64,000 nucleotides of DNA from Pseudacidovorax sp. NFM-22 (GCF_021401245.1 NZ_JACBFY010000002.1:806001-870000), one strand, 5' to 3'; numbered from the stretch's first letter, positions 1 through 11,952 are shown. The notes: a model not told the origin generated them from the sequence alone. Made by a program: numbers and translations.

Positions 1-211
1 CTGGTGATGTGGAGTCGGACCCTGGATTGCAGCGCGAAGGCACGCGCCTTCGAATTTGCTGCAATCAGGTCCGCGGCCGGGCCCCGGCTGCCCTTGCACC
101 ACGCGCGCCGAGGCCGCCCGGTGCAAAAGGGAACCCGAAATTATCGCAGACATCCGAACGCGCAGCAATGCATGCGCTTATCAACCAGCAATGCCGCCGC
201 CCGTCAAGGGG

Positions 212-220
212 TGTGGATAA
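212..220 (-). promoter_or_regulatory. DnaA box, perfect consensus
   Basis: TGTGGATAA on the plus strand is the exact reverse complement of the DnaA-box consensus. It lies 14 bases before the likely dnaA -10 hexamer (234-239) and would overlap the -35 region, which fits autorepression of dnaA by its product (inference). Confidence 0.75.
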
Positions 221-233
221 GTTTTTGACAAGT

Positions 234-239
234 TAGAAT
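234..239 (+). promoter_or_regulatory. Likely -10 element of the dnaA promoter
   Basis: TAGAAT, followed by CG. The same octamer TAGAATCG also precedes fba, the O-antigen-ligase-type gene and the DUF2946 gene in this window. A TTGACA at 225-230 is too close to act as its -35; the true -35 region overlaps the DnaA box at 212-220. Confidence 0.45.
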
Positions 240-261
240 CGCGCGTGCTTTCCGTTCGCAA

Positions 262-270
262 CTATCCACA
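262..270 (+). promoter_or_regulatory. DnaA box, 8 of 9 consensus
   Basis: CTATCCACA, one mismatch to the DnaA box. It sits between the likely promoter and the dnaA start codon. Confidence 0.6.
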
Positions 271-323
271 ACAGACATACGCGCCGATGAACCCCCAGCG
301 GCCCTTCGGTCAGCGCAGCCGCC

Positions 324-1745
324 ATGTCGAGTGAAGGGGTCGGTGCCAGCCTCTGGCAGGCCTGTGTCGACCAGCTCGCGCAAGAGCTGTCCGAGCAGCA
401 ATTCAATACCTGGATCAAGCCGCTGACCGCGCAGGTGACCGACGACCTGACGCGGATGACGATCTTCGTCGCCAACCGCTTCAAGCTGGACTGGATCCGC
501 GCCCAGTACGCCGCCCGCATCGCAGACATGGCCGAGCGGTTGTCGGGCCAGCCGGTGGCCGTCGAACTGGCCCTGGCGCCGCGCGAGATCCCGGTTCGCC
601 AGCCTGTCACGGTGCAGGCCGTGCCCTCGTCCATCTCCGAGCCCGAACCGCTGCGCCCCGGCGACGGCCCGATGGGCATGTCCGGCATGGGCGGTGCAGC
701 GCCCGACGAACCAGCCGGGGCCTTCAAGAACCGCCTGAACCCGCAGCTCACCTTCGACAGCCTGGTCGAAGGCTCGGCCAACCGCATGGCGCGCGCCGCG
801 GCGATGCACGTGGCCGGCACGCCGGGCCACCTGTACAACCCGCTGTTCATCTATGGCGGCGTCGGCCTGGGCAAGACCCACCTGATGCATGCCGTGGGCA
901 ACAAGCTGCTGGCCGACAAGCCCGACGCCAAGATCCTCTACCTGCACGCCGAGCAGTTCGTGTCGGACGTGGTCAAGGCCTACCAGCGCAAGACCTTCGA
1001 CGAGTTCAAGGAGCGCTACCACTCGCTCGACCTGCTGCTGATCGACGACGTGCAGTTCTTCGCCAACAAGGACCGCACGCAGGAAGAGTTCTTCAACGCC
1101 TTCGAGGCCCTGCTGGCGAAGAAGTCGCACATCGTGATGACGAGCGACACCTATCCCAAGGGCCTGACCGACATCCACGAGCGCCTGGTGTCGCGCTTCG
1201 ACTCGGGCCTGACGGTCGCCATCGAGCCGCCCGAACTCGAGATGCGCGTCGCCATCCTGATCAACAAGGCTGCCGCCGAGAGCGCCGAGATGCCCGAAGA
1301 AGTGGCCTTCTTCGTCGCCAAGAACGTGCGCTCCAACGTGCGCGAGCTCGAAGGCGCGCTGCGCAAGATCCTGGCCTATTCGCGCTTCAACCAGAAGGAA
1401 GTCTCCATCCAGCTCGCGCGCGAGGCGCTGCGCGACCTGCTGTCGATCCAGAACCGGCAGATCAGCGTGGAGAACATCCAGAAGACCGTCGCCGACTACT
1501 ACAAGATCAAGGTCGCCGACATGTACAGCAAGAAGCGCCCGGCCAGCATCGCGCGGCCGCGCCAGATCGCGATGTACCTGGCCAAGGAGCTGACGCAGAA
1601 GAGCCTGCCCGAGATCGGCGAGCTGTTCGGCGGCCGCGACCACACCACGGTGCTGCACGCGGTGCGCAAGATTTCCGGCGAGCGCCAGCAGCTCACCGAG
1701 CTGAACCAGCAGCTGCACGTGCTGGAGCAGACGCTCAAGGGATGA
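324..1745 (+). CDS. dnaA: Chromosomal replication initiator DnaA
   Basis: DnaA binds the origin boxes, oligomerises with ATP and opens the duplex for helicase loading. The 473-residue protein is of usual length. Domain I is at the N terminus (residues about 5-80), followed by a short variable linker rich in Pro, Gly and Met (about 95-130). The AAA+ core shows Walker [10 protein letters not shown] near residue 178 and Walker B IDDVQ near 240. The DNA-binding domain carries the DnaA signature [11 protein letters not shown] at about 436. The ATG at 324 gives the normal family N terminus. dnaN follows after 89 bases, the standard order at a bacterial origin. Confidence 0.98.
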   Translation: MSSEGVGASLWQACVDQLAQELSEQQFNTWIKPLTAQVTDDLTRMTIFVANRFKLDWIRAQYAARIADMAERLSGQPVAVELALAPREIPVRQPVTVQAVPSSISEPEPLRPGDGPMGMSGMGGAAPDEPAGAFKNRLNPQLTFDSLVEGSANRMARAAAMHVAGTPGHLYNPLFIYGGVGLGKTHLMHAVGNKLLADKPDAKILYLHAEQFVSDVVKAYQRKTFDEFKERYHSLDLLLIDDVQFFANKDRTQEEFFNAFEALLAKKSHIVMTSDTYPKGLTDIHERLVSRFDSGLTVAIEPPELEMRVAILINKAAAESAEMPEEVAFFVAKNVRSNVRELEGALRKILAYSRFNQKEVSIQLAREALRDLLSIQNRQISVENIQKTVADYYKIKVADMYSKKRPASIARPRQIAMYLAKELTQKSLPEIGELFGGRDHTTVLHAVRKISGERQQLTELNQQLHVLEQTLKG

Positions 1746-1834
1746 GCATCCCCACCCCAAAAAGGGGCGCAGACAATGCGCCGGCATCCGGGCCCCTGCC
1801 CGGGAAGATCGAGGACGAAGAGTAGAGGACGTAC

Positions 1835-2953
1835 ATGATTGTTCTGAAGGCACCCCAAGACCAGGTTCTGGCAGCCCTGCAGTCGGTGGCAGGCATCGTC
1901 GAGCGTCGCCACACGCTGCCCATCCTGGCCAACGTGCTGATCCGCAAGGCCGGCGGCCAATTGCAGCTGACCACCAGCGACCTGGAGATCCAGATCCGCA
2001 CCACCGCCGAGCTCGGCGGCGACGATGGCGCCTTCACCACCACCGTGGGCGCACGCAAGCTGATCGACATCCTGCGCACCATGCCGGCCGACCAGACCGT
2101 GAGCCTGGAGTCGAGCCAGAACAAGCTGGTGCTCAAGGGCGGCAAGAGCCGCTTCACGCTGCAGACCCTGCCCGCCGAGGACTTTCCGCTGGTGCAGGAA
2201 GCCGCCAGCTTCGGCCCGGCCTTCAGCGTGCCGCAGCGCACCCTGAAGGCGCTGCTGTCGCAGGTCTCGTTTGCGATGGCGGTGCACGACATCCGCTACT
2301 ACCTCAACGGCATCCTGTTCGTGGCCGAGGGCAAGCAGCTCTCGCTGGTGGCCACCGACGGCCACCGCCTGGCGTTCTCCAGCGCCACGCTGGACGTCGA
2401 GGTGCCGCGCCAGGAAGTGATCCTGCCGCGCAAGACCGTGCTGGAGCTGCAGCGCCTGCTGTCCGACGCCGATGGCGACACGCCGCCCATGATCGAGCTG
2501 CAGTTCGCCAACAACCAGGCCAAGTTCAACTTCGGCACCATGGAGTTCGTCACCAAGCTGGTCGAGGGCAAGTTCCCCGACTACAACCGCGTGATCCCCA
2601 AGAACCACAAGAACAGCGTGACGCTGGGCCGCGCGCCGCTCTTGGCCAGCCTGCAGCGCACCGCCATCCTGACCAGCGACAAGTTCAAGGGCGTGCGGCT
2701 GAACATCGAGCCGGGCCTGCTGCGCATCGCGTCCAACAATGCCGAGCAGGAAGAGGCGGTGGACGAGCTGGACATCGACTACGGCGGCGACAGCATCGAG
2801 ATCGGCTTCAACGTCACCTACCTGATCGATGCGCTGGCCAACATGGGCCAGGACATGGTTCGCGTGGACCTGCAGGACGGCAACAGCTCGGCGCTGCTGA
2901 CCATCCCCGAGGACGCGAACTTCAAGTACGTGGTCATGCCAATGCGAATCTGA
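1835..2953 (+). CDS. dnaN: DNA polymerase III beta subunit (sliding clamp)
   Basis: The clamp encircles DNA as a homodimer and tethers polymerase III and other replication and repair proteins. At 372 residues the length matches the family (E. coli 366) and spans the three repeated clamp folds. The start MIVLKAPQDQVLAALQ and the end YVVMPMRI are typical of betaproteobacterial clamps. It lies between dnaA and gyrB on the same strand. A purine-rich stretch (AGAGGA) just before the ATG can serve as ribosome-binding site. No terminator separates it from dnaA, so read-through from the dnaA promoter is likely. Confidence 0.98.
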   Translation: MIVLKAPQDQVLAALQSVAGIVERRHTLPILANVLIRKAGGQLQLTTSDLEIQIRTTAELGGDDGAFTTTVGARKLIDILRTMPADQTVSLESSQNKLVLKGGKSRFTLQTLPAEDFPLVQEAASFGPAFSVPQRTLKALLSQVSFAMAVHDIRYYLNGILFVAEGKQLSLVATDGHRLAFSSATLDVEVPRQEVILPRKTVLELQRLLSDADGDTPPMIELQFANNQAKFNFGTMEFVTKLVEGKFPDYNRVIPKNHKNSVTLGRAPLLASLQRTAILTSDKFKGVRLNIEPGLLRIASNNAEQEEAVDELDIDYGGDSIEIGFNVTYLIDALANMGQDMVRVDLQDGNSSALLTIPEDANFKYVVMPMRI

Positions 2954-3035
2954 GGTCGCGACGCGCCCTCAGATTCGCTTCGCGTGCATGTGGCGCACCC
3001 CCTGCCCCCGCCAAGCGGGGGTTCCAGCCAGATGA

Positions 3036-5690
<2,655 letters not shown>

Positions 5691-5860
5691 GGCGACAGAC
5701 GCTCCCAAGGCCGCCCGCAAGGGTGGGGTCGTCAGCGGCACGTCCCTGTTACAAACGTCCGGCTGCTCGTACCGCGACAGCCGGTCAAGGCCGCCGCGTC
5801 TATCACACGCGAATCCGGAAAATTCAAAAAAGTCCAGCTTAATCAGGTACTTGCTATCAC

Positions 5861-6679
5861 ATGGCAACCAAGCTCTGGGTCAAGGAGGCGCTTCAGATCC
5901 TGGCGGAAAGCCTGTCGCCTATCCCCCATGAGCTGAACGAACTGGACTGGAAAGCCCGCCTTTCCGACCACAAGGACAGGCTCGCCGAGCACCTCATGGC
6001 CTTGGCGAATCACCCCGATGGCGGCTACCTCGTCTTCGGAATCGACAACGACGGTCGCGCTGTCGGCGTCGAGCCTGCAGACGTCAACGGAATCGTCACC
6101 CAACTGAGCAACCTCGGCCGGGATGCCATCGAGCCGCCCTTGGCGCTGGACCATGCTGTCACGCCAAATGCCGAAGGCATTCCTCTTCTGCTGGTGCGCA
6201 TCCCCGAATTGGCCGTCAAGCCGGCCCACCGGCGCGGCAAGTCGATTGAAGAAAGCTGGATCCGTGCGGGCGGCAGCACACGCAAGGCGTCGCGGCAGGA
6301 AATCGGTGCGCTGCTGATGAACAGCAGCAATCCACGCTGGGAAGATCTGCGCGCGTCTTCGCTGCTCAGCGTGGCCGAGGTGCAGCAGCAGCTCGACCTC
6401 GAAAGCATCGCGCAGTTGCTGCAGCGCCCGCTGCCTGATGGCCCTGAAGATCTGGGCCCATGGCTGGTCCAGGAAGGCATCGCCATCGCGGACGCTCGCG
6501 GCTACTACATCAGCAACTTCGGCGCCATTGCCGCAGCCCGCAAGCTGGACGACTTTCCGGCCCTAGCGCGCAAACGCAGCATGAAGCAGCCATTCTTCAG
6601 GAATATCAAAGGCTCAAGGGCACCCGGGCCGAACGCAGCTTCGAGGAGATCGCCATCGAAAAATGCGGCTTCTACCTGA
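5861..6679 (+). pseudogene. Truncated AlbA_2 (Schlafen-type) DNA-binding regulator of the broken hsd locus
   Basis: Residues about 22-130 match the AlbA_2 domain found in putative transcriptional regulators and often inside type I restriction operons: an acidic/Lys start (LDWKARL), then the strand GGYLVFGIDNDG. The family reading is good to about position 6579 (ARKLDDFPALARKR). After that the frame continues with unrelated low-complexity residues (KRSMKQPFFRN...) to a stop at 6679, while HsdM-like sequence begins in the +2 frame. The C-terminal winged-helix half seen in full-length members is missing. I infer a deletion junction near 6580. The 819-base frame could still make a shortened protein. 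No clear ribosome-binding site precedes the ATG. Confidence 0.7.
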
Positions 6680-6879
6680 AGGACTTCGCTCGCTACGACT
6701 ACCTGCTCAAGCTGCCGGAAAAGGAAGACATTTCCAAAGCCATCCGCCGGGCGTTGGCCAGCATTGAAAACGCAAAGCCGGAGCTTCTGGGGGTGCTGCC
6801 AGACGAGGAGTACGACCGCTTCGTCCGAAGCCCGAAGAACAGGCACATCCCCAAAGACCTGCTGAAGCTGTTCTCCGAC
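6580..6879 (+). pseudogene. hsdM: Remnant of type I methyltransferase subunit HsdM (N-terminal helical part only)
   Basis: About 100 residues in one frame resemble the N-terminal helical domain of HsdM. Marks are LLKLPEKEDISKAI, then ALASIENAKPELLGVLP, then a leucine-rich end DLLKLFSD. In intact HsdM this runs on into the S-adenosylmethionine fold and the catalytic NPPF/Y motif, neither of which is present here. Instead the frame passes directly into HsdS sequence near 6880. It has no start codon of its own, since upstream codons in this frame only shadow the AlbA_2 gene. Assignment rests on recognised family pattern, not on a search. Confidence 0.65.
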
Positions 6880-7659
6880 AACCAGCGCCGCATCGCGTTG
6901 CTTGAGTCCATGGCCGAAGAGATCTACCGCGAATGGTTTGTGCGGATGCGGTTTCCCGGGGCAAAGTCGGCTGTCTTTGACAAGGGCGTGCCGACCGACT
7001 GGACGCATGAGCCCATCCTCGACGCCTTCAAGTTCTACGGCGGCGCCACGCCCGCCAAGGACAACCCGCGCTTCTGGGTGGATGGCGAGGTGCATTGGTA
7101 TACGCCCACTGACATCACTGGCGCCAGCAGCCCGTACTTGGAGGAGTCGGCCGACAAGTGCACCGATGAGGGCCTGCAGAACTGCTCCGCCAACCTCTTC
7201 CCGGCCTATTCGATCATGATGACGAGCCGCGCCACGATTGGCGCCATCGGCATCAACTGCGCACCGGCCTGCACGAATCAAGGGTTCATCACCTGCATTC
7301 CGAACCAGCGCTATCCGCTGATCTATCTGTACCACTGGCTCAAGCTTGCAAAGCCACACTTCGAGATGCTTTCCGGTGGCGCAACTTTCGCAGAGTTAAC
7401 CAAAGGGACGTTCAAGCGGATTCGCATCCTGACGCCGCCGGAGAAGCTGGTCGCTGCCTACGAGCAGCAAGCCCGGCCGATGTTTGACCAGGTGGAATCG
7501 CTGACCAAGATGAACCGAACGTTGCGCGCCACTCGCGACGCGCTGCTCCCCCGCCTGATCTCCGGCAAACTCCGCGTCGACGCGTTAGACATCCAGTTCC
7601 CGCCCAGCATGCAGCCGCCCACAGAGGCCGCGCAGCGGGGTGAGGCGAAAGCCAGTTAG
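6880..7659 (+). pseudogene. hsdS: Half-length type I specificity subunit HsdS (second target-recognition domain)
   Basis: Begins in the conserved central helix of HsdS (QRRIALLESMAEEIYREWFV). The second target-recognition domain follows: a GGATPAKDNPRFW start, WYTPTDITG, NQGF, and an end GATFAELTKGTFKRI. The C-terminal repeat helix then reads NRTLRATRDALLPRLISGKL. An intact HsdS has two such half-repeats and about 400-450 residues; only about 260 remain and the first half is absent. HsdS directs HsdM and HsdR to the bipartite DNA site. Half-size HsdS can work as a dimer, but no complete HsdM is encoded here. The reading frame is fused upstream to the HsdM remnant. Confidence 0.8.
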
Positions 7660-7700
7660 CAGGCCTTCTTCTCCACAACCAGCAACATCAGGAAGGTGCC

Positions 7701-9975
7701 GTGGCCGCCGCGAAGAATTTCATCAGCGAAGACGACATCGAGCAGGCCCTGCTGCAGCGGCTTCAGCACCTGTGCGGCTTCGATGTGCTGAACTGCTTCA
7801 CGGTCCAGCACGAGGACCTGGCCGATGGCTCCGGCCGCACGGACAAGCGCGAGGTCATCCTGGCCGACCGGCTGCGCGCGGCGCTGGAGCGGCTGAACCC
7901 GCAGGCCCCGGCCCATGCGGTGGACCAGGCCCTGGCCCAACTGGTGCAGCCGCGCGCAGCGATGAGCCTGGTCGCGGCCAATCGGGAGATGGATGGCCTG
8001 ATCCGCGACGGCGTGCCCGTGACCTACAAGCCCGAGACCGGGCCGCAGGCGGGGCAGACCGTGACCGAGCGGCTGAAGGTCATCGACTTCGACGCGCACC
8101 AACCGGGCGCCGGACGCAACCACTACCTGGCCGTGAGCCAGCTCTGGGTGCGCGGTGAGCATGGCTACCGCCGGCCCGACGTGCTGCTTTACGTGAACGG
8201 CCTGCCGCTGGTGTTCATCGAGCTGAAGAACAGCAACGTGAAGCTGCGCGCGGCCTTTGACGACAACCTGACCACCTACAAGGCCGAGATCCCGCAGCTC
8301 TTCACCGCCAATGCGCTGTGCCTGCTGAGCAATGGCATCGAGACCCGGCTGGGCAGCATCACCGCGCAGTGGGAGCACTTCTTCACCTGGCTGCGGGTGG
8401 ATGACGAGAAGGAGAAGCTGGACCGTCCGGCCATTGCCGCCCAGGGCCTGAGCGTGGAGCGGGTGGTGCTGGGCCTGCTGACGCCTGAGCGGCTGTTGGA
8501 CTATGTGGAGAACTTCTGCGTGTTCTACCGCGAGACGCAGAAGGTCATCGCGCAGAACCACCAGTTCATCGGCGTAAACAACGCCTTCGAGCAGTTCAGG
8601 CACCGGCGCGAGCTGGGCGGCAGGCTGGGCGTGTTCTGGCACACCCAGGGCTCGGGCAAGAGCTTCTCGATGGTGTTCTACACGCGCAAGATCTTCCGCA
8701 AGCTCACCGGCAACTTCACCTTCGTGGTGGTGACCGACCGGGACGACCTGGACGGGCAGATCTACCGCAATTTTCTGCACACCGGCGTGGTGGGGCCCAA
8801 GGACGATGTGCGGCCCAGGGGCAGCGCGCAACTGCGCGAGATGCTGGGCAAGAACAAGCGCGTGGTGTTCACGCTGATCCAGAAGTTCCGCTTCGAGAAG
8901 GGCAAGGACTACCCGCTGCTGTCCGACCGCGACGACATCGTCGTCATCGTGGACGAGGCCCACCGCACGCAGTACGCGGGCCTGGCGGAGAACATGCGCG
9001 CCGGCCTACTGCCACAGTCAGGGCGTGCCGCTGCACGAGGCGTTGGACCGGGGCGACGTGTTCACCAAGCTGGGCCAGTTCAACGGCTTTGCCGACACGC
9101 TGCTGGCCAGCGACGAGCAGCGCAAGTCCTTCAACGTTTACGAAAACACCATTTCGTCGATGTACGAGGCTTGCAAGCCCGAGGTGCTGGACCGCAAGCT
9201 GGGCCGCGTGGTGTCGGCCTTCCAGTACCTGCGCGGCGTGATGGACAGCATCGTGGAGCAGGCCGACATCGGCAGCGCGGTACAGCGCATCGAGGCGCTG
9301 CTAGACGCCAGCGTGGTGGTGGACAACGCCGAGTCCTTCTCAGCCAGGGAGTTCGAGGCGCAGTACAAGATCGTGCAGCGGGGCAAGGCCTGGGACCTGA
9401 GCAAGGTCAACGTCGAGAAGCTGAGAGAGGAATTCAAGCAGGCGCCGTTCAAGAACATCCAGATCGCCGACCTGCAGGCCTTCCTGCAGCGCAAGCTGGC
9501 CGAGATGCTGGGGCAGAACAGCACCCGGGTGGACTTCCTCCAAAGGCTGCAGCAGGTGATCGACGCCTACAACTCGGGCGCCACGTCCACCGAGAACTAC
9601 TACGACGAGCTGACCGCCTACGCCCAGGAGTTGAAGGAAGAGGCCGAACGGCACATTCGCGAGGGCCTTAGCGAAGACGAACTGGAACTGTTTGACCTGC
9701 TCAAGAAGGATTCACTCACCGAGGAAGAAACCACCCGGGTCAAGCTGGCGGCCAAACACCTGTTGAAGCGTCTCATTGAAGAGCATCCCAAGGTGTTGAT
9801 TCAAGACTGGCACAAGAGCAGCCAGACCCAAGGGCAGGTGCGCGCGGAGATCGAGCGGGTACTCGACCAGGATCTGCCCCCCAGCTACGAGCGGGCGATC
9901 TTCAAACAGAAATGCGACAACGTCTACGAGTTGATCGTCAACCATGCCCTTGCGGGAAAGAAGTGGGCTGCCTGA
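7701..9975 (+). pseudogene. hsdR: Type I restriction endonuclease subunit HsdR with internal deletion and frameshift
   Basis: HsdR cuts DNA after ATP-driven translocation. The 5' part (GTG at 7701, AGGAAGG ribosome-binding site at 7690-7696) reads well to about 9008. It holds nuclease residues D160 and E174-x-K176 (in VFIELKN), Walker A HTQGSGKS near residue 314 and the DEAH box near 418. After NMRAGL the frame fails. Matching sequence resumes in the next frame from about 9010 (CHSQGVPLHEALDRG) and runs as the C-terminal helical domain to the stop at 9975. The helicase motifs between DEAH and the C-terminal domain are missing. I estimate 250-300 residues lost, from the usual length of about 1000-1050. 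Confidence 0.85.
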
Positions 9976-10157
9976 GCCGTGCGGTGACACCGAGATGGGC
10001 GGCACCCGCGTCGATTCGCGCTCACCGGATGCCGGCACTTTAAGCATCCCCTAAGCCTCCAGCCCCAAAGTCCTTCCCAAGCCCCGGCCGCCACGGCGTC
10101 CGCTCCGCCGCCGGGGATGCGAATCCAGCGGACGGAAAGCCAAGGAAGGACATTGCC

Positions 10158-10634
10158 ATGACCACCCTCACCTCCTCCATCGCTCGCCGTACGGCCCGCC
10201 CCCTTGCCGTCGCACTGCTGCTCGGCATGGGCGCGCTCATGGGCGTGGCGCACGCCGACACCCTGCCCCCTGTGCGCACGGCGCCGACCGGCGTCGAGTA
10301 CATCAGCGGCGGCGTGGGCAGCGACGAGGCCCATGCCATGCAACAGGCGGCGACCCGCTGGCCCGCGAGCTTCGAGTTCGCCGTCAAGGACGGCGCCAAG
10401 GCCGACTTCGCGGCCAACGTGCATGTGACGGTGCAGGACGCCCGCACCGGCGCCACGGTGCTGCACAACGTGAAGGCGGACGGCCCCTTCATGGCCGCCA
10501 AGCTGGCTCCCGGCGTCTACCGCGTGACGGCCTCGCTGGACGGCAAGGCGCTGCAGCGGCAGATCGACGTCGGCGCCAAGGGCCCGGCGCATGCCGTCTT
10601 CATGTGGCCCGCCGGCACGGACATGGCTGGTTGA
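10158..10634 (+). CDS. Secreted protein of unknown function, first of a tandem pair
   Basis: 158 residues with a clear signal peptide (Arg-rich start, hydrophobic core around residues 15-30, cleavage likely after AHA). The mature part holds a motif TGVEYISGG, then DEA and RWPASFEFAV. A small beta-sandwich-like region follows (VHVTVQDARTGATVLHNV, then PGVYRVTASLDG) that resembles carboxypeptidase-regulatory-like domains. The following gene (10834-11340) repeats the same plan. It has a purine-rich ribosome-binding site (AAGGAAGG) before the ATG. Probably periplasmic. I do not recognise a function; surface or stress-related roles are only guesses. Confidence 0.85.
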   Translation: MTTLTSSIARRTARPLAVALLLGMGALMGVAHADTLPPVRTAPTGVEYISGGVGSDEAHAMQQAATRWPASFEFAVKDGAKADFAANVHVTVQDARTGATVLHNVKADGPFMAAKLAPGVYRVTASLDGKALQRQIDVGAKGPAHAVFMWPAGTDMAG

Positions 10635-10693
10635 GCAAGACCCCCAGGCTGCGCGCTTCGCGCTCCGCCTCCCCCCTGTAGGGGGCACATCCT

Positions 10694-10748
10694 GCGGCCC
10701 GGCGAAGCCGGTTCCGCGGATGTTGCTGGCGTGGCCTGCTCCGCGGCC
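10694..10748 (+). repeat. Dispersed intergenic repeat, copy 1
   Basis: About 55 bases running from GCGGCCCGGCGAAGCC to GGCCTGCTCCGCGGCC. A near-identical copy lies at 25596-25649 in the same orientation. It follows a C-rich/G-rich stem (CCCCCCTGTAGGGGG near 10671-10685), so the whole 10640-10748 stretch is probably one repeat unit. Both copies sit between genes. Confidence 0.7.
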
Positions 10749-10833
10749 CTTCGAGTCGCGATGCCCTGCCGGCTTGCTTGCCTGTACGCGCTGGGCATCC
10801 CAAGAAAACGAACCTGTCACACCTCCGCCCATC

Positions 10834-11340
10834 ATGAACACCCCCACACTCGACCGCTCTCTCGCCCGCCCCATCTCCAACCCGATGGTCGCCGTGGGCA
10901 ACCTCATGGCCGCAAGCCTGCTGGCCGTGGTCGCTGGCGCGGCCCATGCCTCGACCACCTACAACCCGCCCATCGAGATGACCAAGACCGGCATCGAATA
11001 CATGAGTGGCGGCACCACGCCGGACGAGGCGAAGCTGATGAAGGTCGTGGAGCCGCGCTGGCCCGCCAGCTTCGAGTTCGATGCCAAGGGCCAGGGGCCC
11101 GTCCCTGTCGGCGCACCCGTCAAGGTGACGGTCCGCGACGCCGGCAGCGGCGCGGTGGTGCTCAATGACGTGACCGCAGGCGGGCCGTACATGGTGGCGC
11201 GGCTGGACCCGGGCCGCTACCAGGTGACGGCCACGCGCGACGGCCAGAGCGTCTCGCGCGACATCGAGGTGGGCCGCTACACCACGGCCCATGCGGTGTT
11301 CGACTGGAACGGCGGGACGGGCGTGGCCAGCAGCCGCTGA
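10834..11340 (+). CDS. Secreted protein of unknown function, second of a tandem pair
   Basis: 168 residues. I chose the ATG at 10834 because it gives a normal signal peptide (hydrophobic stretch MVAVGNLMAASLLAVVAG, cleavage after AHA); the open frame upstream covers the repeat at 10694-10748 and is not protein-like. The mature part repeats the motifs of the preceding gene: TGIEYMSGG, DEAKLM, RWPASFEFD, KVTVRDAGSGAVVLNDV and PGRYQVTATRDGQS, ending in a HAVFDWNGG-type strand. The two are clearly paralogues. No function is recognised; a periplasmic location is inferred from the signal peptide. Confidence 0.85.
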   Translation: MNTPTLDRSLARPISNPMVAVGNLMAASLLAVVAGAAHASTTYNPPIEMTKTGIEYMSGGTTPDEAKLMKVVEPRWPASFEFDAKGQGPVPVGAPVKVTVRDAGSGAVVLNDVTAGGPYMVARLDPGRYQVTATRDGQSVSRDIEVGRYTTAHAVFDWNGGTGVASSR

Positions 11341-11429
11341 CGGGGCACTGAGCCAGGTTGCTGCGGGTGAGCACAGCCGCGGCCCAGGACTCCCCGGCAC
11401 GGCCCGTGCGTGCCTTGCGGCAGCTTGGC

Positions 11430-11435
11430 CACAAT
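11430..11435 (+). promoter_or_regulatory. Possible -10 element of the RidA-family gene
   Basis: CACAAT about 50 bases before the ATG at 11485. It is in the position and context (ACAAT followed by GGCC) also seen before pgk. No clear -35 is visible. Confidence 0.3.
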
Positions 11436-11484
11436 GGCCCGTTGTCCGACGCAGCCCGCCGTCGCAAGCAAAAGGAGTCTTTCC

Positions 11485-11943
11485 ATGAGCATGGGCACCC
11501 CCATGGCCCGTTATGCCGCCGCCCGCCGGGTCGGCGATTTCGTCTTCATGAGCGGCGTGGTCGCCGTCGATCCGGCCACGCGCCGTGCGGTTTCGCGCTA
11601 CGAGGACCTGCCCGAAGCGGCGCAGGCCGAGCTGCGCGGCCTGGGCTATGCCACCGGCCAGATGTCGGTGGACGTGTTCGAGGCGCCCGTGGTGGCGCAG
11701 AGCTGGTTCGTGCTGGCCCGCATCCGCGACCTGGCGGCCGAGCATGGCGGCACCATGGAAGACGTGGTCAAGCTGGTGCAGTACTTCCGCCGCCTGCCCG
11801 ACTACGCGCTCTTCAACCGGGTGCGCGGGCTGTTCTATCCGGGCGAGCCGCCCGTCTCCACCGTGGTCGAGGTCAACCGCTTCCTGCCCGGCGACGAGGT
11901 GCTGATCGAGGTCGAGGCAACGATGTACCTGCCGCGCGCCTGA
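11485..11943 (+). CDS. RidA/YjgF-family protein lacking the catalytic arginine
   Basis: 152 residues. The start at 11485 follows an AAAGGAG ribosome-binding site (11471-11477). The fold is recognisable from DFVFMSGVVAVDP near the N terminus, MEDVVKLVQYFR in the middle and the final LIEVEATMYLP. True RidA enamine/imine deaminases have an essential Arg in a PxRS motif. Here the aligned segment is GEPPVSTVVEV with Val at about residue 124. That places it among the Arg-less Rid subgroups, for which deaminase activity is not expected. Monocistronic on the plus strand, facing the MFS gene on the opposite strand. Confidence 0.85.
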   Translation: MSMGTPMARYAAARRVGDFVFMSGVVAVDPATRRAVSRYEDLPEAAQAELRGLGYATGQMSVDVFEAPVVAQSWFVLARIRDLAAEHGGTMEDVVKLVQYFRRLPDYALFNRVRGLFYPGEPPVSTVVEVNRFLPGDEVLIEVEATMYLPRA

Positions 11944-11952
11944 ACCGCCGCG

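Larger units (their letters stand above)
1..323. other. Partial replication origin (oriC) upstream of dnaA
   Basis: Non-coding stretch before dnaA. It holds a perfect DnaA box (TTATCCACA read on the minus strand) at 212-220, an 8/9 match CTATCCACA at 262-270, and a 7/9 match TTATCAACC at 178-186. DnaA boxes grouped upstream of dnaA are the usual sign of a chromosome origin. The divergent rpmH gene, normally found on the other side in betaproteobacteria, is not in the window, so the origin is probably cut at its left edge. I see no convincing small gene here. Confidence 0.7.

Noticed and set aside
4..236. Two short overlapping frames before dnaA
   Set aside because: They cover the DnaA boxes and origin, show no conserved pattern and lack a ribosome-binding site.
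225..239. TTGACA close to TAGAAT as a classic dnaA promoter
   Set aside because: The two hexamers are only three bases apart, so they cannot be the -35 and -10 of one promoter.
6460..6579. The first 40 codons of the open frame that carries the HsdM/HsdS remnants
   Set aside because: They run in another frame over conserved AlbA_2 coding sequence and have an Arg/His-rich shadow composition.
10591..10833. Longer N terminus for the second secreted paralogue
   Set aside because: It would translate the intergenic repeat and place the signal peptide inside the protein.
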